Of a DNA stretch of 64,000 nucleotides, positions 26,497 through 35,509 are shown one piece after another. The stretch comes from Flavitalea sp966112615 (lineage in GTDB: Bacteria > Bacteroidota > Bacteroidia > Chitinophagales > Chitinophagaceae): assembly GCA_966112615.1 (NCBI GenBank), contig CBHWDO010000005.1, positions 186,001 to 250,000 of the forward strand, given 5' to 3'. Each line of letters begins with the position of its first letter. Position 1 is the stretch's first letter. The position numbers were made by a program, and so were the translations under genes. The notes under the pieces were generated by a model. The model saw nothing but the letters and a program-made list of their open reading frames with translations, did no database searches and had not been told where the DNA came from.

Positions 26497-27351
26497 ATGA
26501 AAAAGATCGGATTAGTATGGATGTTGTTTGCAGTGTTCGGCTGTTCAAAAGACACCAAGCAACTTCTAACAGAAGGAATCCCCACAACACCTACAGAAAG
26601 CGCTCCAAAATTTGTTGAAACAGCACCTCCTGTTCTTACTGCTGTCAAAAAAAAGATCAATAATTATATTGGTGGTTTTTATGAGTCTCTTCCATCCAAA
26701 TATAAAGAAAGAGATGATAAATATCCATTGATTATTTTTGTTCATGGTATGGGACAACAGGGCAATGGCACTACCGACCTATATAAAGTGGCCGAAGAAG
26801 CGATGATCAAAAGGATCGCTGACAAACAATTCCCACCTCATGTAACAGTGGGTAAGGATTCATATTCATTCATAGTTCTTGCCCCTCAATTCAGTAACCA
26901 TGAATCATTGAATGCCTTGAATAGTTTCGTCAATTATGCTCTTAAAAATTACCGTGTAGATGCAAGCAGGATCTACCTTGCGGGATTAAGCCTGGGTGGA
27001 AGGATGATCTGCGACTATACTGCTGCCTATCCTGCAAAAATAGCTGCAGTCATTCCTATGGCAGGTGTATCTAAAAATGATGGCTCACTTATCAGTAAGG
27101 CGAATGTATTTGCAGGAAATAATATTCCATTATGGGCCATTCATAACCGTAACGATCAAATAATGAGTTCAGATGATGCAAAGTTATTGGTCTCTTCAAT
27201 TCTTGATAAAAATCCTAATCATGCAGCAATGATCAGCATCCTAAGTGACCAGGGTGAGGGCAATCATGATTCATGGACAAGAGGATGTGACCCTGCTTTC
27301 AAAGTGGACAATAAGAATATTTATCAATGGATGCTTCAATATTCCAACTGA
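26497..27351 (+). CDS. Alpha/beta-hydrolase lipoprotein (esterase/depolymerase-like)
   Basis: 284 residues with a lipoprotein signal MKKIGLVWMLFAVFGC (lipid Cys at 16). The alpha/beta-hydrolase fold is shown by PLIIFVHGMGQQGNG (oxyanion His-Gly) and the nucleophile elbow GLSLGGRMICDYT, followed by PLWAIHNRNDQIM (acid) and GEGNHDSW (catalytic His). It resembles polyhydroxybutyrate-depolymerase or phospholipase/carboxylesterase-like lipoproteins; the substrate is unknown. It is convergent with the TSUP gene, with no base between the two stops. Confidence 0.85.
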   Translation: MKKIGLVWMLFAVFGCSKDTKQLLTEGIPTTPTESAPKFVETAPPVLTAVKKKINNYIGGFYESLPSKYKERDDKYPLIIFVHGMGQQGNGTTDLYKVAEEAMIKRIADKQFPPHVTVGKDSYSFIVLAPQFSNHESLNALNSFVNYALKNYRVDASRIYLAGLSLGGRMICDYTAAYPAKIAAVIPMAGVSKNDGSLISKANVFAGNNIPLWAIHNRNDQIMSSDDAKLLVSSILDKNPNHAAMISILSDQGEGNHDSWTRGCDPAFKVDNKNIYQWMLQYSN

Positions 27352-28143
27352 TCAGAGAAAGATCTCTTTAATGATGATGTAAATTCCCATTACCAATACA
27401 AACCATCCGAAACCTTTTTTTAGTTTTTCACTATCGATCTTGTGGCTCAAATAATTGCCAATAAAGATCCCAATGATGGCTAAGGAGGTAATAAACAAAA
27501 GAAAAGACCAGTCAATAGTCATATGCCCCAGGTCGCCGGTAAATCCAATTAGGGATTTTGCTGCAATGATCAGCAGGGAGGTTCCAACTGCCTGTTTCAT
27601 AGGTAACTTACTGAACAGAACCAGGGCGGGGATGATCAGGAAACCACCTCCTGCACCAACAAGTCCTGTCAATATTCCCACTACAGTACCTTCGATCAGG
27701 ATCATTGCATAGTTGAATTTTATCTCCCCGGAATCCTCTTCTAAGTTGTTTTTCTCCCTGATCATGGATATTGAAGCAAATAGCATCAGCACTGCAAACA
27801 AGACCATCATCAGTATAGATCTCGTTACCATGAAGTTTCCTATAGAAAAGATCTCTTCCGGAATTGCAGTCACTAAAAACTTTCTTGTAAAAAATACTGA
27901 TGCGATGGCCGGTGCACCAAATATGAGCGCAGTTTTCAGGTTCACCAATCCCCTTCGAAATTTTGGGATGGCACCAACCAAACTGGTAGATCCAACTATG
28001 GCAAGAGAATATGCTGTGGCTAGAACAGGTTCTATACGAAAAAGGTAGACTAATACCGGAACAGTCAATATGGATCCTCCCCCTCCTATCAATCCAAGTG
28101 AAACACCAATCAGTACGGCAGCAAAGTATCCAATAAGATCCAT
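27352..28143 (-). CDS. TSUP (TauE/SafE) sulfite-exporter-like permease
   Basis: 263 residues with about eight membrane helices and the two TSUP repeats, GLIGGGGSILTVPVLVYLF near 17 and GLVGAGGGFLIIPALVLFS near 161. TSUP proteins move sulfite, sulfoacetate, taurine-derived anions or other organic acids. It is divergent from the Crp-like regulator across 79 bases that contain a perfect dyad (28188-28203), so control by that regulator is likely. Its end meets the esterase gene with no gap and no terminator. Confidence 0.9.
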   Translation of the reverse strand: MDLIGYFAAVLIGVSLGLIGGGGSILTVPVLVYLFRIEPVLATAYSLAIVGSTSLVGAIPKFRRGLVNLKTALIFGAPAIASVFFTRKFLVTAIPEEIFSIGNFMVTRSILMMVLFAVLMLFASISMIREKNNLEEDSGEIKFNYAMILIEGTVVGILTGLVGAGGGFLIIPALVLFSKLPMKQAVGTSLLIIAAKSLIGFTGDLGHMTIDWSFLLFITSLAIIGIFIGNYLSHKIDSEKLKKGFGWFVLVMGIYIIIKEIFL

Positions 28144-28187
28144 CCGGTAATTTTAATGCAAATTTGATTGTTGTAGTATACTTTTAT

Positions 28188-28203
28188 AGTGATTAAAATC
28201 ACT
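28188..28203 (+). promoter_or_regulatory. Dyad AGTGATTAAAATCACT, candidate operator for the Crp-like regulator
   Basis: A perfect palindrome with a central AA. It reads as GTGA-N6-TCAC (Crp-like) or TGAT-N4-ATCA (Fnr-like). It lies between the divergent TSUP and Crp-like genes, 20 bases before the regulator's ATG, and overlaps TCACTTTG, a near match to a -7 element for that gene. Autoregulation is the simplest reading. Confidence 0.6.
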
Positions 28204-28222
28204 TTGTTTTTAACCAGTCGAC

Positions 28223-28867
28223 ATGATTCCTTTAGAAGTACTAAAAAGTTCAGTTCCTTTTTTTGAAAATGCACTGCTTAAAGAGATGGCTGAATTAGCA
28301 GAAATTCGTCACTTTAAGGAAGGCACTGTTTTCATGAGAACCGGCCAGTACTTCAAATCAACCATGATCATTTTAAGTGGACTGGTAAAGATCTACCGGG
28401 AAGATGAAGAAGGAAACGAATTCTTTATGTATTACCTGGAGCCGGGAAAAGCCTGCGCACTATCCTTTATATGTTCAAGGAAACAGGAAGTAAGTGAGCT
28501 TACTGCAAAAGCTGATAAAGATACAGAGATCATCGCCATTCCTCTTGAAGCAATGGAAAGGTGGACTACCCAATATAAATCCTGGAACGAATTTGCTTTA
28601 ATGAATTACCGGGAAAGGTTTGAAGAATTGCTTATCACCATCGACCAGGTGGCATTTCGAAATATGGATGAAAGACTGATGTTCTATCTCAAAAAACATC
28701 ATCAACAATACAATACCGATATCATTAATCTTACGCACCAGACCATTGCAGCAGAACTCAATAGCTCAAGGGAAGTTATTACAAGGCTCCTGAAAAAGCT
28801 GGCTGATAAGAACATGATTCGCCTGCACAGGCAAAACATCGAGATTCTTCCCTCGTTCCGGATATAA
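28223..28867 (+). CDS. Crp/Fnr-family transcriptional regulator with a paired-cysteine sensor region
   Basis: 214 residues: an N-terminal cyclic-nucleotide-binding-type domain (about 15-125), a long helix, and a C-terminal helix-turn-helix (INLTHQTIAAELNSSREVITRLLKKL near 160-190). It lacks the N-terminal FNR cysteine cluster. It also lacks the R-[ST]-A phosphate-binding motif, so cAMP binding is unlikely. It has Cys78 and Cys84 in EPGKACALSFICSR, within the region that would contact an effector. Divergent from a sulfite-exporter-like permease, it may respond to sulfur species or redox state; this is an inference. Confidence 0.88.
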   Translation: MIPLEVLKSSVPFFENALLKEMAELAEIRHFKEGTVFMRTGQYFKSTMIILSGLVKIYREDEEGNEFFMYYLEPGKACALSFICSRKQEVSELTAKADKDTEIIAIPLEAMERWTTQYKSWNEFALMNYRERFEELLITIDQVAFRNMDERLMFYLKKHHQQYNTDIINLTHQTIAAELNSSREVITRLLKKLADKNMIRLHRQNIEILPSFRI

Positions 28868-28905
28868 GAAAAAACAGCTCAGCCTTGGCAGTCAACTACT
28901 GATAA

Positions 28906-28938
28906 AAGAATAGAAGAGGGAGCCCCTCTTCTATTCTT
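28906..28938. terminator. Bidirectional terminator between the Crp-like regulator and the metal-pump operon
   Basis: A perfect 15-bp stem (28906-28920 with 28924-28938) with loop AGC. It overlaps the stop codon and last codons of the opposing adaptor gene. Confidence 0.85.
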
Positions 28939-30058
28939 CTTCTGAAACGTTCTTCATTTTCATCAAGGCAGTATAGGCGTTGTCAGTAATAATAGTTTTT
29001 CCATTCAGGGTTTGATCGGATTTAATTTCAATCAAACCCTTTTCCCTGATGCCTGTATCGACGGACAATAACCTGAATTGCTGCGGACTTTCCTGGATGA
29101 AAATAAAATTATTGTTTTCAAAGTTAACTACTGCTTCTTCCGGAACGGCCGTTACTTCAACATCTTTCAATCTGATCATGGCATTTACAAACATCCCTGG
29201 TTTCAGCATGGAAGGCATTCTTTCAAAATGACAATGAACATTACCTGCCCTGTTCTCATCAACGTCTTTAGTGACAAGAAAAATTTCTGCCTGGTAAACC
29301 TTTGAAGTATCATCCACAAAATTCACACTCACCTTTTGACCAGCAGAGATCTTATTAATATCCTTTTCAAACACGGTTAGCGTAACATGCTGATCTTCCG
29401 GATCAATTAATTCAAAAAGCACTTCAGTTGGCTGAACAAATCTTCCAATATTCACATTAACCTTTGAAACAAATCCGTTAATAGGTGAAGTTATATTGAC
29501 TCTCCTGGAAATATTATTTTCCTTGAGTCTTGAAGGTTCAAGGCCTATAAGCCGGAGTTTTTCAGCAAGTGACCTTACCATTACTGACTGGGTTTCAAAC
29601 TCAGTTCTTGCCTGCTGCAAAACCTTATCGGAGCTGGCTTTGGAGACATTTAGCTCCTGTTGTCTTTCATAATCCTGTTTTGCATATTGCAATTTGGAAA
29701 CTGCTACCAGGTAATCCTGTTGTAATTGCACCAGGCTATTGTCTTCCATTACTGCTATCACCTCTCCTTTAGTCACTTTACTTCCAGGCAAAAGCTTTGT
29801 TGACCTTAGAAAACCTCCCAAAGGAAAGCTTACAGAGATCATGTTTTGAGGCGGCACATCCACTACTCCATTCACTTTAAGTTCTTCACTCATTAAAACA
29901 GAACTTACTGTTCCGGTTTTGATATTTCCATTTTTCATTTGTTCGGCACTCAACACAAGTTTATCACTAACAGGTGCAGATTCTGATTGTACATCTGCCT
30001 GTTTCGTTCTGCCACAGGAGACCAGGATAAACATGAATAAAAAAATATAGTATCTCAT
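28931..30058 (-). CDS. RND efflux periplasmic adaptor lipoprotein (CusB/CzcB-like)
   Basis: 375 residues with a lipoprotein signal (MRYYIFLFMFILVSC, lipid Cys at 15). It has the membrane-fusion layout: a first beta strand region, the lipoyl half FPLGGFLRSTKLLPGSKVTKG, a helical hairpin (about 108-170), the second half ITSPINGFVSKVNVNIGRFV, a beta barrel and a membrane-proximal domain. It would link the inner-membrane pump to the channel domain of its partner. Its ATG overlaps the pump stop by one base. Its own stop lies in the shared terminator. Confidence 0.9.
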   Translation of the reverse strand: MRYYIFLFMFILVSCGRTKQADVQSESAPVSDKLVLSAEQMKNGNIKTGTVSSVLMSEELKVNGVVDVPPQNMISVSFPLGGFLRSTKLLPGSKVTKGEVIAVMEDNSLVQLQQDYLVAVSKLQYAKQDYERQQELNVSKASSDKVLQQARTEFETQSVMVRSLAEKLRLIGLEPSRLKENNISRRVNITSPINGFVSKVNVNIGRFVQPTEVLFELIDPEDQHVTLTVFEKDINKISAGQKVSVNFVDDTSKVYQAEIFLVTKDVDENRAGNVHCHFERMPSMLKPGMFVNAMIRLKDVEVTAVPEEAVVNFENNNFIFIQESPQQFRLLSVDTGIREKGLIEIKSDQTLNGKTIITDNAYTALMKMKNVSEEE

Positions 30059-33000
30059 TATTGGGTATTTGAGGGTAAATAATATTGAAGTTCGATCAGT
30101 GTTTCATTATATCTTTTCAAGGCATCCAGTCTTGATAAACGGATCTCATATGCCTGGTTGATCAGCATACTCCATTGGAGATAATTGATCTCTCCTTTGT
30201 TAAATGACAGATCTGATTGATCGATGATCTGCCTGGCGTAAGCTTCTCCCTCCTTATCGTAGTAAGAAACTGTCTGTTCCCATTTTTTCACCTGCTCAAG
30301 TGAAGACTGCAGATTATTTCTTAGTTGAACAGATAATTGCTCAGCCCTGATCCTGCTGGCTTCTGTATGAGATTGAGAAGCCCTGATCTTTGCTTTTGAA
30401 GCCTGGTTAAATAGTGGTATTGCAATTCCTCCGGTTACTACATTGAACCTGTCAGATCCTGAAAAATATTCCTGGTTCACTCCATCCCTGCTTTGCCAAC
30501 CTTTGAACGACTGGTTGGAATAACCCAGTGAAAATACAGGCGATAATCCATTTCTTTCCACTTCAACCTGCGACTGGGCTATTATTACATCCCTAATCGC
30601 CGCGATCAATGCCGGATGAAACTGAATAGCTGAAGTATCGATCATTGCAGCCACAGTAATCTTTGGCTGATCATACGCGGGTAACACATTATCGCTTGTA
30701 TTCAACTGGTACTTCAATACATTTTGAAACAAAATAATATCCGCATCCAGTTGCTGAAGTTGTGTTCTGAATCTCTGAAGATAAGCTTTGGATGATGCAG
30801 CTTCCAGCGCATTTGCTTCACCGACCTTCAATCGCAAAGCTGCTTTTTCTGCAACTGATGCATACAATGAATCCAGCGCCTGGAGCATCTTTTTCCTTTC
30901 CAGTAGATCGACCAATGCTGCATACGAAAAACTGATATCCCGACTTAATTCCTTCTCACGAAGTAATTGCCTCGCTTCTTCTGCCGATTTATTTGCTTCA
31001 TAGAACTTTGATTGCCTTTTATAAACCTGTGGCAATGAAAAATCCTGGGAAAGATTAAACCTGGTATCGTTATTAAAGCTGTTTACATTTCCGTACTCGG
31101 CACTTAGTTGAGTTCTGCCCGGATCAAAAGAAGCTTTTCTTAACTGGCTCCAATAATCGACCTGCTTTAAACCTGCTTTGAGCGAAAGATTATTTCTTCG
31201 ACCCTGGTCGATCATTTCCTGCAGGGTCATTTTCGTTTGTGTATGGGCGTTAGTTCCCGCAACCAGCAATAAAATGATCATGGCAGCAGCCGGCTTGATC
31301 TTAACTTTATTGAACCATGCATATAACACTGGTAATACAAGCAATGTCAAAATGGTGGCAGTCACAAGGCCTCCAATTACCACGGTTGCCAACGGGCGTT
31401 GCACTTCTGCTCCTGCGCCATTACTCAATGCCATTGGTAGGAAACCCAATGAGGCAACAGTAGCGGTCATGAGAACCGGTCTCAACCTGATTGCGGTACC
31501 CTGCATAATTAAATCCTGCATAGATAAATTCCCTTCTTTTTTAAGCCGGTTAAATTCAGTGATCAATACAATTCCATTCAATACTGCTACACCAAACAAT
31601 GCAATAAAACCAACTCCTGCAGAAATGCTGAAAGGCATACCTCTAGAATACAATGCGAATACACCTCCAATGGCTGATAAAGGAATGGCGGTAAAGATTA
31701 ATAGTCCATATTTAAATGATCCGAAAGCAAAATATAGCATCATGAAGATCAACAGCAAAGCAATGGGCACTGCAATGGATAACCTGTTCTTTGCTTCCAC
31801 GAGGTTTTGAAATTGTCCTCCATAAGTGATATAATAACCCGGATCCATTTTGATCCTGTTGCCAACTTTTTGTTGCAATTCTTCAACTATAGTCTGCACA
31901 TCGCGACCGCGAACGTTGAAACCCACGACGATTCTACGTTTGGCGTCCTCACGCTGGATCTGGTTAGGACCTTCTTTAATAGAAACTTCGGCTACATTAT
32001 ACAATGGAACCTGTGTACCCACGGGTGTAGGTATTAATAGTTGCTGAACATCTGTCAGATCTTTACGGTTGGTATTTTTTAAACGAACCACAAGGTCAAA
32101 TCTTCTCTCATTTTCATAGATCTTACCTGCAGATTCACCGGCAAATGCAGTTCGTATCACCCGGTTCACTTCCTGGATATTCAATCGATACATTGCGAGC
32201 GCATCGCGATTGTATTTTATAACGATCTGAGGTAAACCAGTGATAGTTTCAACATACAAATCAGTGGCGCCTTCTACAGTTTGGATCACATCTCCCAATC
32301 TTTTAGAATAAACAGCCAGGCTGTCGAGGTCTTCTCCAAATATTTTACAAACCACATCCTGCCTTGCTCCTGTCATCAATTCATTGAAACGCATTTGAAC
32401 AGGGAACTGAAAACCAACATTCACACCAGGGACAACCTGCAGCGCTTCACTCATTTTATCTGCGAGCTCATCGAATGATTTGGCGGAAGTCCATTCGCTC
32501 TTATCTTTTAATACCACCATCATATCTGCTGCTTCAACAGGCATTGGGTCTGTTGGAATTTCACCGCTACCGATCTTGGTTACCACTTCTTCCACCTCAG
32601 GAAAATTCTTCTTCAGAATGCCTGCTGATTTACGTGTGATATCAATTGTAGTTGATAAGGAACTTCCGGTAAGAACCCTGGTCTCAACCGCAAAATCACC
32701 CTCTTCAAGATCCGGAATAAATTCACCACCCATATTCATTAGAATAACAATTGAAACTGCAAACAATGCTGCAGCAACAGCCACTACGGTCTTTGGAAAC
32801 TTTAATGACTTCAATAATACAGGTTGATATTTTTTCTGGATCCATTCCATCATCCTGTCGGAGATAGTATGATGTTCCTTGATCTTTTTACTCAACACCA
32901 TTGAAGTGATCATTGGAACATAGGTCAGGGAAAGAATGAATGCACCAATCAACGCTAATGAAACAGTTTGCGCCATCGGCTTAAACATCTTTCCTTCAAT

Positions 33001-34407
33001 TCCTACCAAAGAAAGTATCGGTAAATAAACGATGAGGATAATGATCTGACCAAATACTGCGGCCCCCATCATTTTCTTTGCAGCATCGATCACAGTAACG
33101 TTCATCTGGTCCTGTGAGAAAATCTGCGCCCGCATTTTACTATGGTAAAGCCGATACATCACTGCTTCTACAATGATAACCGCTCCATCTACGATCAGGC
33201 CGAAATCGAGTGCACCCAGACTCATCAGGTTTCCACTCACTCCAAAAAGGTTCATCATAATGATCGCAAAGAGCATGGCGAGTGGGATTACACTGGCTAC
33301 AATTAAGCCCGCACGAAGGTTTCCAAGGAATAGCACCAATATAAGCACCACGATAATGGCTCCTTCCAGCAAATTCTTTTTCACTGTACTGATAGCATTA
33401 TTGACCATTTTGGAACGATCCAGGAATGGATCTATAATGATGCCTTCAGGCAATGTTTTTTGAATTTCTGCGATCTTTGCTTTTACGTCTTTGATGACTT
33501 TGGATGAATTACCGCCTTTAAGCATCATCACTACCGCACCGGCAACTTCGCCTTCATCATTGAATACCATGGCTCCGTAACGGTTAGCATGGCCGATCCT
33601 GACTTCAGCAACATTTCCAATCAATACTGGCATTCCGCCCGGCAATTGTTTGACAACAATTTTATTGATATCATCAATAGTTCCTGCCAAACCTTCGCTC
33701 CGTATAAATAAAATAGTGGGACCTTTTTCAATATAGGCGCCACCTGCATTCTGGTTATTATTTTCCAGTGCAGTGAAGACATCCTGAACAGTAACATTCA
33801 GGCTTTTAAGTTTATCCGGATCAACAGCCACTTCATATTCTTTCAGAAAACCTCCAAAGCTGCTAACATCCGCCACACCGGGAGTTCCGAGCAATTGCCT
33901 GCGTACGATCCAATCCTGTACCGTACGTAGTTCCTGCGGTGTGTATTTTGATTCATATCCTTTCTTAGGCCGAATGGCATACTGGAAGATTTCACCTAGC
34001 CCTGTTGTAACCGGTGCCAGTTCTGGATTTCCAGCATCTGCAGGAATCTGGCTTCTTACTAACTGAAGTCTTTCTGATATCTGCTGGCGCGCCCAGTACA
34101 CATCAGTATTATCATCAAATACAATCGTCACAAGCGATAAACCGAATCTCGAAAATGATCTGATCTCCGTTATACCTGGAATATTAGAATTGGCCTGTTC
34201 TATCGGAAATGTGATGAGTCGCTCCACTTCCGGAGCTGCAAGAGATGGAGATACTGTTATTACCTGAACCTGGTTATTGGTAATATCCGGAACAGCATCA
34301 ATAGGAAGTTTAGTAAGAGAAATAACTCCCCATATGATGAGCCCAAGCGTGAACAGCGCAATAATGATCTTATTACGCACGGAGAATGCAATAATGTTTC
34401 CCAACAT
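30058..34407 (-). CDS. CusA/CzcA heavy-metal RND pump fused to a TolC-type outer-membrane channel
   Basis: 1449 residues. About 1-1035 are a heavy-metal RND pump: the opening FSVRNKIIIALFTLGLIIWG, the PDITNNQVQV segment, and the helix-4 motif DFGLIVDGAVIIVEAVMYRL with proton-relay acids. It also has the porter stretch MRFNELMTGARQDV and PLATVVIGGL near the end of the pump. Near 1041-1055 a hydrophobic segment MIILLLVAGTNAHTQ looks like a relic signal peptide. From about 1060 to the end is a TolC/CusC-like channel with paired coiled coils. The fusion occurs in other Bacteroidota as I recall. The metal is not known. It lies between a small 129-residue protein and the adaptor. Confidence 0.92.
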   Translation of the reverse strand: MLGNIIAFSVRNKIIIALFTLGLIIWGVISLTKLPIDAVPDITNNQVQVITVSPSLAAPEVERLITFPIEQANSNIPGITEIRSFSRFGLSLVTIVFDDNTDVYWARQQISERLQLVRSQIPADAGNPELAPVTTGLGEIFQYAIRPKKGYESKYTPQELRTVQDWIVRRQLLGTPGVADVSSFGGFLKEYEVAVDPDKLKSLNVTVQDVFTALENNNQNAGGAYIEKGPTILFIRSEGLAGTIDDINKIVVKQLPGGMPVLIGNVAEVRIGHANRYGAMVFNDEGEVAGAVVMMLKGGNSSKVIKDVKAKIAEIQKTLPEGIIIDPFLDRSKMVNNAISTVKKNLLEGAIIVVLILVLFLGNLRAGLIVASVIPLAMLFAIIMMNLFGVSGNLMSLGALDFGLIVDGAVIIVEAVMYRLYHSKMRAQIFSQDQMNVTVIDAAKKMMGAAVFGQIIILIVYLPILSLVGIEGKMFKPMAQTVSLALIGAFILSLTYVPMITSMVLSKKIKEHHTISDRMMEWIQKKYQPVLLKSLKFPKTVVAVAAALFAVSIVILMNMGGEFIPDLEEGDFAVETRVLTGSSLSTTIDITRKSAGILKKNFPEVEEVVTKIGSGEIPTDPMPVEAADMMVVLKDKSEWTSAKSFDELADKMSEALQVVPGVNVGFQFPVQMRFNELMTGARQDVVCKIFGEDLDSLAVYSKRLGDVIQTVEGATDLYVETITGLPQIVIKYNRDALAMYRLNIQEVNRVIRTAFAGESAGKIYENERRFDLVVRLKNTNRKDLTDVQQLLIPTPVGTQVPLYNVAEVSIKEGPNQIQREDAKRRIVVGFNVRGRDVQTIVEELQQKVGNRIKMDPGYYITYGGQFQNLVEAKNRLSIAVPIALLLIFMMLYFAFGSFKYGLLIFTAIPLSAIGGVFALYSRGMPFSISAGVGFIALFGVAVLNGIVLITEFNRLKKEGNLSMQDLIMQGTAIRLRPVLMTATVASLGFLPMALSNGAGAEVQRPLATVVIGGLVTATILTLLVLPVLYAWFNKVKIKPAAAMIILLLVAGTNAHTQTKMTLQEMIDQGRRNNLSLKAGLKQVDYWSQLRKASFDPGRTQLSAEYGNVNSFNNDTRFNLSQDFSLPQVYKRQSKFYEANKSAEEARQLLREKELSRDISFSYAALVDLLERKKMLQALDSLYASVAEKAALRLKVGEANALEAASSKAYLQRFRTQLQQLDADIILFQNVLKYQLNTSDNVLPAYDQPKITVAAMIDTSAIQFHPALIAAIRDVIIAQSQVEVERNGLSPVFSLGYSNQSFKGWQSRDGVNQEYFSGSDRFNVVTGGIAIPLFNQASKAKIRASQSHTEASRIRAEQLSVQLRNNLQSSLEQVKKWEQTVSYYDKEGEAYARQIIDQSDLSFNKGEINYLQWSMLINQAYEIRLSRLDALKRYNETLIELQYYLPSNTQ

Positions 34408-34455
34408 ATGTTTAAGGTAAATTGATAATCGAAAATTATTTCAACAATGATCTAA

Positions 34456-34845
34456 TTAAATAGACTTGGGAGGTTGAAATACTGATCCGGCAAGCGTTTG
34501 AGGCAATGTAACCTCGTTGGCTTCGGCATAGATGGGGTCTGAAAATTCGAAATGCACCAGGTGGATATCCTGGTTGGAAGGAATAACAGGTGTATTAAAA
34601 GTATAACCCGACTGAAGTATATGACTGTTCTTGAATGGAAGCTTCAGATCCTTATCATAATCTGAAGGTGTTTTTGAACTAGCCTGGTAATGAGCCTTTA
34701 TAAAATCCCAGATACCCATCCCGGGATTATCATTTCTATGCTCTATGTAATGCGCAAAGAACTCCGGCAGTTTAAAAAACTGGGCGATCTCTGTATGAGT
34801 TAATAGAGAAAGACAAAGTAGCGATATTGCTGCCAGTCTGCGCAT
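34456..34845 (-). CDS. Small secreted protein leading the metal-pump operon
   Basis: 129 residues with a signal-peptide-like N-terminus (MRRLAAISLLCLSLLTHTEIA) and no domain I can name. There are several His residues (HTEIAQ, AHYIEHRND, AHYQ, NSHILQ, IHLVHFEF), which could suit metal binding. It is 48 bases upstream of the CusA fusion in the same direction and a -7 element lies just before it, so it is probably the first gene of that operon. I recall similar small proteins in front of related pumps in Chitinophagaceae, but this is memory, not a search. Confidence 0.7.
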   Translation of the reverse strand: MRRLAAISLLCLSLLTHTEIAQFFKLPEFFAHYIEHRNDNPGMGIWDFIKAHYQASSKTPSDYDKDLKLPFKNSHILQSGYTFNTPVIPSNQDIHLVHFEFSDPIYAEANEVTLPQTLAGSVFQPPKSI

Positions 34846-34850
34846 AGCCG

Positions 34851-34858
34851 CAAAGATA
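34851..34858 (-). promoter_or_regulatory. -7 element TATCTTTG for the metal-pump operon
   Basis: An exact TAnnTTTG match on the minus strand only 5 bases from the ATG at 34845, so the transcript would be leaderless or nearly so. No -33 is seen at the right distance. Confidence 0.45.
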
Positions 34859-34921
34859 ATACGGTTCTTTTTAAGTTACCCTTTAAAAATATCAGATATA
34901 TTTTTTAATTTAATTCTAACG

Positions 34922-35509
34922 ATGCAAAGTCCTACAACCTCCATGTCATTTGAACACTTAAAAAAAATGGTACTGGATAAACTCCAGAGCTTAGATCCCA
35001 GGCTTACTTACCATAGTATTAACCACACTATTGATGTATTAAAACAGGTGGAAAGAATTGCCATTGAAGAAGGTATCACTGATGAAAAAGATATATATCT
35101 TCTCAAAATTGCTGCGCTATACCATGATACCGGTTTTCTCTTTACCTATTCCCATCATGAAGAAAAAAGCTGTGAGATCTTTCTTGAAGATGCCAAATTA
35201 TTTGAACTGACAGAGGAAGAAATCAATAAAGTGATCGAGTTGATCATGGTCACCAAGATCCCTCAAACACCAAAAAATGTGTTACAACAGATCATTTGTG
35301 ATGCAGACCTGGATTACCTGGGAAGGGATGATTTTTTTACAATTGGTGATACTCTTCGAAAAGAATTTATTGAATTTGGGATAGTTCCTGATAACGAAGC
35401 ATGGGAACAATTACAATTGAAGTTTTTAAATCAGCATCATTATCATACACAGGCTTCGATCCGCCAAAGGGAACCTTATAAAAGATTACATCTTCAAAAG
35501 CTCAGCTGA
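34922..35509 (+). CDS. HD-domain phosphohydrolase
   Basis: 195 residues with the HD metal-binding pattern: H in TYHSINHTIDVLKQ, the HD pair in AALYHDTGFLFTYSHHEEKS and a distal Asp in CDADLDYLGRDDF. The family cleaves phosphomonoester or phosphodiester bonds, including nucleotides and cyclic nucleotides; the substrate here is unknown. An alternative start is the ATG seven codons in (MSFEHLKK). It is convergent with the cyclic-nucleotide-binding gene, with no base between the two stops, placing it beside a likely cAMP sensor. Confidence 0.85.
   Translation: MQSPTTSMSFEHLKKMVLDKLQSLDPRLTYHSINHTIDVLKQVERIAIEEGITDEKDIYLLKIAALYHDTGFLFTYSHHEEKSCEIFLEDAKLFELTEEEINKVIELIMVTKIPQTPKNVLQQIICDADLDYLGRDDFFTIGDTLRKEFIEFGIVPDNEAWEQLQLKFLNQHHYHTQASIRQREPYKRLHLQKLS

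Noticed and set aside
28223..28867. FNR-type iron-sulfur or cAMP-binding Crp
   Set aside because: There is no N-terminal cysteine cluster as in FNR, and the Arg-Ser/Thr-Ala cAMP motif is missing; only two cysteines remain in the sensor domain.
30788..33463. Several plus-strand frames within the CusA fusion
   Set aside because: All are antisense to a well-supported 1449-residue protein and have no domain, signal or promoter.
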